Shown: positions 29,129-42,100 of the stretch, piece after piece
Layout: every line of letters begins with the position of its first letter
Position numbering within the stretch: position 1 is the first letter of the stretch
NCBI GenBank assembly: GCA_037389465.1
Contig: JAZARR010000197.1
Location: forward strand, 7,025,001 to 7,089,000
DNA length: 64,000 bases
DNA from: Baylisascaris procyonis
Lineage: Eukaryota > Nematoda > Chromadorea > Rhabditida > Ascarididae
Direction: 5' to 3'
Made by a program: the position numbers and the translations under genes
Notes under the pieces: generated by a model
The model's database searches: none
Told to the model about the DNA's origin: nothing
The model's input: the letters and a program-made list of their open reading frames with translations, nothing else

Positions 29129-31364
29129 AGTTTCCGCCGCTTCAGCATCCTTTTAGAGCATGTGAATAGTGGTTGAGTAATACGTTAAAAGTTTATTAGG
29201 TTGGAAATTCACTCAAGCATAGCATTTATAAGATACGCAATCCTTGCATTCTATTTTTCATCTAAATAAGATGCTAATCTAAATAATCTAAATAGGCAGA
29301 TTGCTAGCTAAGTGATTTAATACTCTCAAACTTCATACTTCTAGTCTAATATAAATGTTGGTCAGTTGTTCGTTTTTATTATCAACTTATTCATGTCTGC
29401 AACAAAGCATTCGCATTTATTATTGGCTTGAAAAATGATTCTCGTTGGATGAGATATTATCGTCTTGATTGCTTTTTTTTCGCAAAAATTGCAAAACTTC
29501 ATTATACACACATCATGCCGTCTATCTTCCATATGTGTGTCTCTATTTATTCGCCGCCCGATAAATTAAACTTGAGCATTGGAAAACCTATCAGACGGTA
29601 AAAATTGATGAAGGTAATCGAAACGATAGAATAACCATTAAAATCAAATTTCGAATGCAATAATTATCGCTCATATGAGAATGTAGATAGAGATGGTTAT
29701 ATTCAAATGGCACTATTTTGCACCAGCGTTATTTCCATTCTATACCCATTGGCTCATAGAAAAGAGCAAATCTCAGCGGGCGCGTCGATCGTTTCAAATA
29801 TGAACGCATCGTTTTGAATATTTTATTTTTTGCTAACGGTTTCTAAAATTTTTCAATTATTTAAACGAAATAGAAAAACGCATATTGTGCTAATCCATTT
29901 AGTGAGCTTTACCAATTATTTATTCATATCGTTCTCTCATACATCACATACATTTTTTTCAACTTTCTTAACAACGAAATATCGATTATTAGAGAGGTGA
30001 AAAAAAACATCTTTGTAAACTGAAAGTCGAGTGAATCAATATGAGATGAAGGCATTCGTTGTGAGATGTAATTTATTTTGAAAGCAGTTGCTTCGTACGA
30101 ATAAACTCTCACACCCTCTTATAATCGTTTCAAGGCGTAGCATCGATTCGCGATCAATACACTTCTAAACGCCATATATTTTTATTCTACATTCAACTCT
30201 TAACTTTACTTAATAAATTTTTTCTTATATTTTTCAATTTTCAATCAAAATATTTTAACTTTGCTCCATTAATTTCTATCATAAGGGGAATATAAAAAAA
30301 TTTCTTTTCAATAGTATGCAATTTCATTATGATGAAGCGCTATCCCAGTACTAATTTCTTGTTCAGTAAAGAAGGTAGGGAATAGCTCTATCTTGGAATC
30401 TTACTATTAAGCTATCAGAGTAATGTGAACTCAAATTATATATCAATTCATTATGTTAGTTGTCTGTTAAGCTTCAATTAAGTTGGAAAAATGAAGAAAT
30501 CAATTTAGAAACTGACCGCCTTCTTCAGTTCTCTTATATACCAATTCATTTGGTGCGTATATTATCAAGCATACTCATGGATGTTGCGTTCGTCATTACT
30601 GTTATCAATGAATTGCTTTTCATTTTTTACATTATAAGAAACCCATAATATATCATAGCTGACATTTTCATTGACAACGAACTTTCGTTGTAACTCGTTT
30701 AATGAAACTGTTATAAAATTAATGTGTGCAAAAGAAAATTGTCACAAGGTATTACTTTGTATGCACTGTAATAAGGTTCGACGATGTATATTTTACAGGT
30801 AGATAGTAAAGTTGAACAATTACACGTCATTCAATTAATGTAGATCAATATTTACGCATTTAGAAGTAATTTTTTGCATATATGAGCGGTAAAAATTGAG
30901 CCGATAGTTTCTATTTATTTGTTTTTTTTTTTTAATTTAGCAACACTTATATCACCTAAAAACGTGAAGAAATTCATAACGCTATTTAAAATTTCCAACA
31001 ACAGATATAGATATATCGGTTTAAACTATAATATGAAATAAAAGACTTATACAGAAAGCGCTTATGGGCCATCTTAGCACAAAATTGTAAAGTGTGAATA
31101 GTATTTCTATTGCTCATCTAACCAGTTATTGATGTAGATCTCGAAAATAATAAAATTTGCTGAATAATACGTCGATATTTTAACTGATCGCATTGTTCAA
31201 ACAAATCCTTTATGAAAGATTGCCTTCCCTATAGATCGATCAGCGTAAAGAGAAAATCTGATCGTTTGAAAGTGATAGCAAATTTTCCATTACATTTATA
31301 TTCGCAAAAATTCTTTTCAAAGCTAAATAATCAATTTGAACGTTGACATATGGAATCGACCTGT

Positions 31365-31475
31365 TTCTACGTTATTCCCACCAAAGTTTTCAGCTCCAGC
31401 TCCAGCGTTTCCTCGAGCTGAAACTATCATACAAACAGACAGTCGCATACAAATACGCAAAGATGCTTGCATGCG
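31365..31475 (-). repeat. Dispersed GTCTGTCTG repeat, intergenic copy
   Basis: The minus strand reads TGCGACTGTCTGTTTGTATG, then AGTTTCAGCTCGAGGAAACG, then CTTTGGTGGGAATAACGTAG. This copy helps define the 3' end of the family. Confidence 0.7.
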
Positions 31476-32931
31476 TTACAGCAATAAGGGTGGCAAGCTC
31501 AACTCTACAAATGCGCTTTAAGAATCGTCCACTATCAACTGACTGATCGATCTAGATTGTTCTGTTTTCACAACAACAAAATTTAGCCTACTGAACGTGG
31601 AGATATAAATTTTTCTTTTTCAATTATGATTGGCAAATTTTGTGTATATTCTTCTTAGACTTCATGGTCTGAGGTGGAATATTCCTCGAACTATATTCCA
31701 CTATCGTTCTAATCTAAAATAAACGCGATATAACGGCCGAATAATTCAAATAACCTAAAATTGTTTACTGTATTTGAATGTCTTTTTTGTCAATACGAAC
31801 GTTCATTAATTAATGCTCTTGAAAAGGATGAAAAATCCTTGTTCTTTGAATGATGAAGCATTTTTTCCATTTCTTCAAGCAAAAAAAGAAAACGAGACAT
31901 TCATTCTATGTCGTTTAGAAATTGGAATGCGACCTTTTTTTGAGGAAAAAAAAAAGAAGATGAAATGATATATGATTGTTGCGCTCTATGCGAAAGACGC
32001 CTCTCAAGCATATCGTATTTCTATTCCTCACCAATTAACCAATGGAATGCAATTTCAATCTGAGATAGTGCTCTTCTGCGATGCCTTTTTTTCTTTTTCT
32101 TAGTTTTTCTTCTACAAAAACATCAGAAATCGTCCGCACTTTAATATATTTGCCTTCTTGCTTGAGTTTAGCCAACTTATCAGCTATGTAACTCGTATAT
32201 TTCTTTGAATGGTATATATTCGGAGAAGATGCTGTAGGAGATAATTGTATATGATGCAATATATGACTGTTATAGGTGTATTACCTTTAAGACGTATAAT
32301 TATGGCTATAATTACCTACAAGGAATTACTTTGTAATTGAGTTCAGTTGTAAGTTGAGCGCTTGATAATAGAACCATTCAATGAGCATTTGTACCAGTCG
32401 AATATATTTATTTCACCTAAGTATGCATTATTCTCTAATAATTAAGTGATGTAATTCTAAATATAAATTATAGGTACTATGGATTTTACCTAATAACCAA
32501 TGATCTATAAAACCGATCAACTTTTCTGTTCCATAATATCTTATTAAACCGCACTTAGGGATGTTCATATGTTGAGGTATATTCTTTACCGTGTGAAAAC
32601 GGCGAAACCATAAATGGAAACCGAGTGAAATTTTGATGGTTAAAAAGCTGATGGAATGCTTTACCGTGCTCACGATTTGCCAACAATTGATAGACATAAT
32701 AAAAGTCTACCAATGATATTCATCGACCAATTATGCGACAGAAATTAATCTATAGCTATTTTCCGTCGATCTCTGAGCAAAATTTATTCTCTCATACCCT
32801 ATAAAAACGTCCGGGTTGAACTATCCTGGCACAGGTTGAAATGTCCTGGCATACCTATCCTAAATATTACAAAGGTAATCTACATCTTAATTAATTCTCG
32901 AAAAGACTGCTATAGGTATATATGGATATGA

Positions 32932-32941
32932 GTGATTACAG
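32932..32941 (+). promoter_or_regulatory. Candidate trans-splice or 5'UTR acceptor of rpy-1
   Basis: GTGATTACAG lies 53 nt upstream of the chosen rpy-1 ATG, where a nematode spliced-leader acceptor would be expected. It is inferred from position and the CAG motif only. Confidence 0.3.
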
Positions 32942-32993
32942 ACGGTGTGCTTGCGTTTCAATGGGTATTAGAATAGAAGCGAAGCCAACATCG

Positions 32994-33103
32994 ATGGGTC
33001 AACGCGTCGCCAAGCACCACATGCAGTCGGGCGTTAAACTCTACCACCAACGGCATCACCAACAGGCGCTTGCACGTTGGCGATCAGCACTTCAAAGGCT
33101 CAC
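32994..33103 (+). CDS. rpy-1: rpy-1 exon 1
   Basis: It encodes Met-Gly-Gln-Arg and the first TPR helix, ending in phase 2 before GTAAGC. The MGQ start matches the myristoylated rapsyn N-terminus. In-frame ATGs at 32922 and 32961 would add residues in front of the myristoylation glycine and were not chosen. Confidence 0.9.
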
Positions 33104-36100
33104 GTAAGCTTGACGCCCCATTTGATTTTTTATTGCTTCCGATCAGTTCATCCTTTCCTTACCATTATCTCTCCCACATCCTTTCACTCCGCCCTTCCTC
33201 ACCCCCTCCCACACCCTTCACTCCTCCCTTTCCCCACTCCTTCCTACAACACTTCTTCCTAAATTTCTTTTGTGATTTCGTCGCTTTTTTTCCATTTTCT
33301 TCGATTCCTTTCTTGCTCCTCGCAGCCACCACCACAGATGTTGTCAGTCTTGATTTCCATCGTTATGTTCATCCCACCATAAATTGTTCGCCGTTGTCTT
33401 GAATAACGCAGTATACCATAACACACAAATTAGAGTGTACCCTTGGAACACAATCTCGCCCGCGAACACGAGCCCTTTCCTTCATGAATTTATAATTAAG
33501 AACCTTCTAGGTTGCCGTTCCAATCTGAAGCTTGTATAAGCAAACGCAGTATCATCATTTCTTGCTGTATTACAATATTACAATATTACAAGTTTATTAG
33601 TACTTAATAAATGATTTGCAAAAAGAAGGAAATTATCCCGTGAAGAATCTAAGCTCTTTTTTCCTCATTGAGTATGAATCAGCTCAGAGGTGATGGAAAA
33701 TAGAAACCCTAAAACTTTTGCACAACATTCCTATTCCTGTTCTTTTGCAAATTTCTTTGCTAAATTGCATCATCGCAACATCGTGCCCATGCGCATGCCT
33801 CTTTATTCGTATTTCCGTTCGTCTGTCTGTCTATGTGTCGGTCTAACTTCAGTCGAGGAATTACCAAAGTCAAAGTTGCGAAATTTAGTCGGCACAATGT
33901 ATGCTGCAGGATCATCTGATATAGTATACGCTGACCACATCCACCTTGACAAAAATTACAGGTATTCCTTATTGGCATAAAATTCTCTCGCACTTCACAC
34001 CTATCCAATTTTCGTTTCACAGAGAAAAAAATCTTTTGCCCGAGTGTTATGTGCGCGGTTGCTTTAGTTGAAATCTAAGTATATCATTCCGCATATTAAG
34101 TGACATGAAAAAGCACATATCGTGTGGTCTCTGTTGGCGTGCTTTTCCAAATGTTTTTTTTGTTTAGCTAATACGAAGTAGAAATCTGATCAGTTTAAAA
34201 TGCATGCGAGTATTGCACCACCTTTAAATGTCTATAATTTCTTTCAGAATTGATGTAACAACATGAATTACAGTATGGAGATTAGCCTACGATATACCGT
34301 ATATTCACAAGTATTGTAATTATTTGGGTTAATCTGGGTTTTGCTGTCTAGGAGGGTTTTCCAATTTCCATTGTTTTTAGGCCGCATTTACTCCATCAGT
34401 CGGCTACGCTCTCCATTGAGATAAGAATTCAGGCTTATTTCTTGCAATCACCGTTACTTTGCTGCTTTTTAAAATTGCGATGACATTATCGAGTAGAGAT
34501 CCATGTGGAGTACCACGTCTTTTTTGATTACGATGACACTCTTTTTTTTTTAAATTAACCGATCCTAGTTGTTATCCGATAGACTTACATTGTTTTTGCA
34601 CTTCCCTAATCGAAATACCTACAAATTGGCATTTCTATATGCGTATAGCGTAATATTTTGAATATTTTAATCTTTTTAGTTGAACTGAAATTAATTTCAG
34701 TAATGCAGAAGACCGCTTCATAACATTAGGTTATATGGCACAAGCGTTTTGCGATGCTGGTGACTATGAATCGATGCTACAATATGCGCTACAACAAATG
34801 GAATTAGCGAATGCGAGACAAGATGAATATATGAAAAGCGAGGCATTCCTTAATCTTGCAAAAGCCTATGAAAGGCTTGCCGATTTTAGTAAAGCGATTG
34901 GTTATGGACGTGCTAGTTTACAACATCCTAGTATGGATCCACGTACGCCTGGTTATGCACATCTTGGTTCGTTTTATTGTATTCTCTCATTTTCACTGTT
35001 GCCAAAATTTTATAACCTTTTTTTGAATAATTTGATAGCGTTTTATGTAAAATTCAATAATGCTTATCTGAGTTGTGACAACCTTTAAATTACGCTTATA
35101 TCTCATTATAGAAAATATTCAATCGGAATCGATCAAGAAGTGATTTTATTGTTTTTTCCAAACGTCTAAATGAAAGGTTTCTTGTAATGCTCGAAAATGA
35201 AGCCAATTGTGAGAAATGAACCTTTCATTAGTACCGATCATCTTTAAAATCGTCATAATTTTTGCGAGCAAATCTTTTCGATGACAGAGTATGCAATTCC
35301 CCTATCAGAATATGCAATACAAAGCGATATAAAACACACATAAACATAAGAATTTTTTAGTTTCATAATGTTATATAAAAATTTTATATAAGACTTCTCC
35401 AGGAATTATTTCCCAAGACTCGAGAATTCCCATTATTTCAAAAATGAGATATTAGTTGTTTTCTTTCCAATATTCAAAATTTTGACTTAATGAGCATTGT
35501 TAATTGCCTTATTGCCTTCGTTCTATACGTACTGCGATTCAGCTTGAAAGAAAATCTATGAGGAAATAAAAAATCGAAAAATCGAGAATTGAAGAAAATT
35601 TTAGGAAATTGAAAAAGCAGTAGAAAATTGATAAAGGAAGTGCAAAAATCAAGAAAAGTAGGGAAAAGAAAATAGAAATTAAAAAGAAAGTAGAGAGAGG
35701 AAAAAAGTCAGGAAATTGTTTCTTTAGATATTCGCTCCGTTTCTATTCTGTTGCAGAGTTTTTTTTTCCGGAAAAATTTTATATTCTATTCTAAAACTTC
35801 GTTTCCATTTGATTTTCTCATTTCCAAAATTTCCGTTCCAATTCACAAAAAAAAATTTAACGGAAATGAACCAACCATTTTCCTTCATCAGAATTAACTT
35901 GAGAAAAAAATTATTGAACTGTGATTTATAAAATTGTTTGAATTCTTCTTCAGAAAATGTTGCCGTTTATTGAGTCGATTGGTTTTCACATCTTGCCACA
36001 AATATAGCCAATTTACCCCCGCAGCTTTAGCCGAATTCTGGATATAGTTCTATGATATGAGTAGGCAGGTAGCAATATTACCTTTGATTAGCCATTATTC

Positions 36101-39100
36101 AAATTACATCTTCTATATGCGCAATTCAATTGCAATATTTTTCATAGCCCTTTTATGACTAAATACAATAACACCGAATCTTTCTTATCTGTGTTCAATG
36201 TCTTTCCTTGTTGAAATGCTAGTTGTGCTAATCTTCTTCTTCTTCTTTTCAGCGATTGCACTCTCTCAAATGGGTTTTAGTCAATTCCAAGCGAGTCTCG
36301 AAGCGTTTGAGAAAGCGATGTGTGTCGCAAATCAAACCGCCGATAAATTATTGGAATTACAAATTTGTGTTGGCCTTGGTGCACTTTTTACCTTACTCAG
36401 GTATATTACTTTTAATTTCGCCTTTAGGTGGTACTCACAGGTTAAATAATAAACCAACACAACTATTACAGAGTATGCTGATATGGCTAATTTTTTGAAA
36501 CAGAGTGCACGATTATTGCTTTCAACTACAGCCATAATTTACTAATCACTCAAAAAAAGGTTTACTCATCATTAGTGCTATTGAACTACGAGAAGATGGA
36601 ACAAAAGTGGACCAATTTTCCAATATGCTTCTGGGCGACCCAGATGGCTTAGTTTATCGTAGAGCATTTTGTGTAGATCAATTGAGGTATTTCAATTTTG
36701 TATTCAAGCTAATCGTTTTTAACATGGCCTTGTCTTTTGCAATAAAGCTCTAAATTACTTTACCTTCTAGTTAAATGCAATATTAGAGCTCTAAATCACT
36801 ATACTTTCATGGTTTCATACAAGATAAGGGATCTAAGTTACTATTTCTACGTGGTTAAATGCAATATTAGGGCTCCAAATTGTTACATCTTTCATGGTTA
36901 AATGCAAAATCAATATATAGACTGCTCTTTTAAGTAGGGAGAAATTCCTTAAACTGTCCGCCGATAAAATTTAATTTATTTACTCTCAGCTCAATGTATT
37001 TCCTATTCGAATTTCCTGCTTTTCTTGTAAAGCAAATTTGCACAAGCTCTTCATAGATTTAATGCATTCAATATAGCTAACTCCTCCCGCAATCCCTTTT
37101 TACACTAACTCATATCAAATTCATTCTCTTTCAAAAATTTTTCTCGTCTTGTTTGTTCATTCCAAATGTTACAACCTCCCTAGGCTAGATTAGAGATTCG
37201 CTGGTAGATAGTATGTAAAGCTTAGCTGAATGAAGTGAAGTATTCATATAACAAAAAAGCCTGACAAGGATCTTTTTTTTAATGCAAACAACTGTGTAAG
37301 GTAGCATTTGAGATAGAATGCTTTAGTTTTTCTTATAGAATTGTTAAACACTTTGAAAAAAATCACACCCTTAAGCACTCTGAAATGTTGAATTACGAAT
37401 TTAGCAATTTCAATAAAAATTCCTTAAATTTCTCATAAATACTTGTACTCGTTTCCACTATCTCTACACTTAAAAGTATGGTAACAAATTTTGCTAGCCG
37501 TTGAAAATTTATGCTTTTGTCTTTCTTATTGAAATTCCTATAATCGCCCACCTAAACTCTTTCTAGTTGTTTGGGGTTGAACGGATATGACGTTATAGTA
37601 TAGATTTTTGAAAATGAGATCTATAAAGATACTGCCTTCTCGTCTGTTAAATATTCATCAATTCTATGCATTAAGTACTGAGTGAAGAACCTCGTCGATA
37701 GGTGGACTCGAACTAGCGCATTATAATTACATAAAAACCCAAATTTTCATAAAATTAAAGCAATATACATACTGTGATAAGCCTGATGAGGCTAATTTTC
37801 TTAACTTTTTGATATTTAACTTGAAAGTTTTTTTTTCAATTTGATGCAAGGGATATCAGGTTGAAATATGCAAATTTGCTCCAGCATTTTCAAATAAAGC
37901 TCAGGAAATCATTTTGCTCCAGTAGGAGTCACTTCAACATAGCTATTTACCAATCTTATCAAATTTGTTCTAATCATTTATTTATTTTTTTCCAAAATTC
38001 CTTTCTTTAGAAGTTCCGCGCATCTAATCAAATTCTAGCGACATCTTAAAGTCGTTCGTTTTTTTTACGGCAAATTATTTCCCCCTCAATATGTCTACAG
38101 AGGAACCGATAAGAGTGTAAAATTTAAGAAAAACATCTCAAAAACACTCTTTAGCCTACTCGTATTAAAAACTTTAATGAAATCTTTCTAAAGTTATCTC
38201 CGTTGAAAAGCACGATTTGCGCTGAATGTTTTTTTGGCACTCCACTTTTCAAGCTCATAGCGTCCTGGCAGCAATCTGGAAAACGCATTGGGATCCGTTT
38301 ATATAGGAGAAAGACTCATTTCATTTTGCATTATGTCACCGACAGCAAAATGGCAATATTGGAGTGCAATACAATTTAGATTATAATCTTTCCAACGCAT
38401 GCGCATTCTCATGCATCTTGGTTTTGATGTGTTCCTCGCAGTTTATGCGTTTCTATATTTGCATAGGGTATCCTGGTAATTTCTATCAACTGTTGAATGA
38501 ATTTCAAATATTTATCTATTTTGCATATGTTTTACAATCAACCGTGATTTAAAATAAAGAAATTCTTCATAAAGTAAAGTAATTTATATGAACATTTAGA
38601 TTAATTAGAATATGAAGGTACTACTAGAAATTTTTTTTAAATTTATCAATAATTTATACCGACTTAATTATTGCTAACCAAATAAAAATGCATCTCTTTC
38701 AAACTGCTCTGATATGATTTTCTACTAGCTCTAATGTGATTGTAATAAGCTTACTTACAGGGATTTATCGAAAGCGCTTATTTTCCTCCGTAACGCTTTG
38801 GCAATACTACAAGGTGTTACGATTGATGATGTACATGCCAAATATCGAAGTGTTATATTGTATCATCTCTCTGTGGTGCTTAGGATAAAGGGCTCACTAG
38901 TCGACGCAAAAGAGGCGTGTGATGTGAGATCTTTCTTTTTTAATCGTCATTTAATTTAGTAATTTATGCTTCAAATAATACTAAATTCTTTTCTCTATTC
39001 ATTAGAGGTCAACAAAGGTGGCAGATTTGAGCACACTCTTTTTCCTGAATTATTGCAATTGTTTGTTCAGAATTCACATTGAAGTTTTTCTGAAATATCT

Positions 39101-42100
39101 AATAAAATAAACCAAAGAGAAAAATATTTCATTATTACTCTTTTTATATCACATTTAATTAAACGTCTTCTGCCTCACTAGAAATATAGTAATATAATTC
39201 ATTTTATTCAATTTTGTTTGCATTTTTTACTCTAATTTTTTTAATTTATTATCACTTGTGAGGTGTTGATTTCAGGAAGCCCTTCAGCTATCCTCTGAAA
39301 CTGGTAATCGTTCAGTGCACGCTCGTTGCCTCTGCTCGCTTGCCGATATTTATCGAGAACTTGGCGAATCGGAAGCTAAGGAAACTCTAACCGTAAGTTC
39401 CGATACTTCATTTAGATGTTTTTGCGAAGAAATGCAAAAAAAAAGTTTACTTGTGACTGTGCATTCTAGTCACTTCACTAATCAATTTCGTAATTTTGCA
39501 AGAAGTAAAAAATATGCAGAATGGCAACTTATCATTTCTGATGATTCGATCGCGCATAGAAAACCTTCCAAGAGGAAATATCGATGTAAATAAAATTGTA
39601 ATCGGTAGAAAATATATGAAAATTTTTCAGAATCAATATATATTTGTGATTTCATTCGAAATTGAAGGATCGCAGTGAAAAGTGCTGCAAGAGATTGTTA
39701 TCATATTAGATGCGTAGAAGTACCTCTATAAGTAGTACTCTACAATTATCCACAAAAATTTAAAGAAAGATTTTGCATCGTAGATTTCCTTTATAATTTG
39801 CAAATCACATTACATTTTCTATAAAAAGCTAAGCATTCGCGTATCTAGAAGAAAATTTTCCAATTTTTTGGGGATGATATAACTTGAGAAATCAATTTTT
39901 ATTTCATCTTACCTCATCATTTTAGATATTAAAAAACGAGCGATTTCACAGAAAATCCAGATGGGTTTATATTCACTGAGGATTACCGGGCGATAGCAAC
40001 ATAATGTTTTGTAAAAGAAAGTTTTAAAAATTCGGGGAAAAAACGAGAACATATATCTGAATTTTGATCGAGGTTAATTCGAATTAAGTCTCAGGATACC
40101 GAGTAAATCTCCAATAAGCAAACCGAGGTCTCTAAAATATATTGCTTAAAGTGGGGGATCGTTAAAAACGGAGACAGAGAAATTTTCTAGTGAAATTTCA
40201 AAATTTCAAGATTTATTTCACAATTATTTCAACAAAAAAACAATGAATTCAGAAAAGTTGGGCTCGCTATGAGGAAGCATTTCGAATAATGCGTCAAACC
40301 AACGATCGTATGGGCGAGGTGATTGTACTTGGTAGCATGGCTAAATCTGCTTCCGAGAGTAGGACTCATTACACTGGTCAATGCGAATGTCAGGTTATAC
40401 TTTACTATCTATTTTTGATTTTCATATCCCATTTGATGCTTATAATTATCACATTGCATTCTATAAAAATTTCTACTCTTATAATTAGACGATTCAGCAC
40501 TATTATGCAAATATCATTGTAGACACGTTGTAGAATCAAATTATTGATCTCGAAATTTATAGATTGATCTATCTTTTGTACTAGCTGATCACTCAATTTT
40601 AGATGTCCCACCGTGGACAATAATTTCCCACTATTAGTTCCGATCGTATTTATTATCTATTTCAACTGCTACTATTCGCTGTTATAAACGTATATTTCCA
40701 AAGCATATAATCATAACTGTGGATATGCGTATCTATTTGTTGGTCTGTTTGTCTGTCTGCATGTCTGTCCGTCTTTTCTGTGGTTTCCTGTGATTGAAAC
40801 TACAGTTACGAAATTTGCTGTGTACAATGTGGCATCTAGACAACCTCTACTAGCGCTCAAATTGAGTCATTAACTCTGAATACTTTTGAAAGTACCAAAA
40901 ATTTGCATAAATTTTGTAGCCGATCGGAGTCTACCTAATATCATTGGACTAGTAAAAAATGTTTCAACCTTTTTGATAGACGAGCAGCAAGATCAAATAA
41001 AACAAAAATTCGTTTTACACATTTTGTGTCGTAAAATTTTCTCGAGAAATTACGAAATTGTTTAATGAATTGAGTGAAAGAAAATTTGTTGATTTCCCTA
41101 CTTAGCTTTCATAATTTTTCGCTGCCAAATTGCAAAATCGATGCAATGTTTAAATCGATATTTTAGTTTATTTTGAAATTATTTTCTTCTCTAAAATTTT
41201 TTAAAAATGCAAATCGTTGATCTAATTTAAGCGAGCAGGAATTATTCACATATGCTGCCGATATACTTTTCCTTAGTTAATAAAAATTTGAAGTAAATTC
41301 ATTTCGAATGGCACATTCAAATCCTCTGAGTTGATCGATGAATTCAAATTTCTAGTCTTCTCCTTCAGCATCTTCTCTCTGCCTAAAAAAAAAACAAAAC
41401 AAAATTAATTTCAGGCAATTCAACTCAACAAAAAATGCCTCGAAATAGCAAAGATGATTGGTTGCAAGGTATATTTCAGCATCGCTTTTTACTCGTGTTT
41501 CCGATTTGCGGTTCCTTATTCTCAGTTGTATGTTGCACGATGGGTTGGTATAGTAAATGCTTAACGATCTGTGAGGATTTATTCGGGTCACTAGGATAAC
41601 GATGGGATCTGGATAGTTGTCTTTGTTGGATGGTGCGCTAAACGGATGAAAAAGCAGGAATCATAGGTGAGGGCAGAAGCCCAATTGACTGAGTGATATG
41701 AGAGAGATACCAGTGCTCACTAACCTTAAGGACTGTTGCCGCAATGAAAGCTTGAAACATCCTTGGAGCCATAAGAAGGTGAGTGGTCAAGAATAAGTGA
41801 CCTTTTGATTCTCGCATTGCTCGTCACAATCGGCAAGGAAGTTTGATCTTTGAAGATGAGTATTCATTTTCGTTAACAGCCAACAGTTTCTGCTATCCTT
41901 TCTTCATCCTCGAGATCGCAATTAGCGAAGACCTTCTAATATACGATGAAAGGGGTCCTATTCTGATGTTCTTCTGTTATGTGATAATTTCATGTTAATA
42001 GGAAAGAATGAAGGAGAAGGGATTCGCAAAAGCGTTTTCATCTGACTTCCGTGCACTTAAGAAGGATTCCAATACGAACAATAACAGCAATATGCTGAAA

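Noticed and set aside
32922..33107. Alternative rpy-1 start at 32922 or 32961
   Set aside because: It would place about 24 or 11 extra residues before Met-Gly-Gln. Rapsyn needs Gly2 exposed for myristoylation, and the family begins at the internal Met.
41352..41591. Minus-strand ORF opposite rpy-1 exon 7
   Set aside because: It is the antisense shadow of the microexon and the surrounding intron, with no homology.
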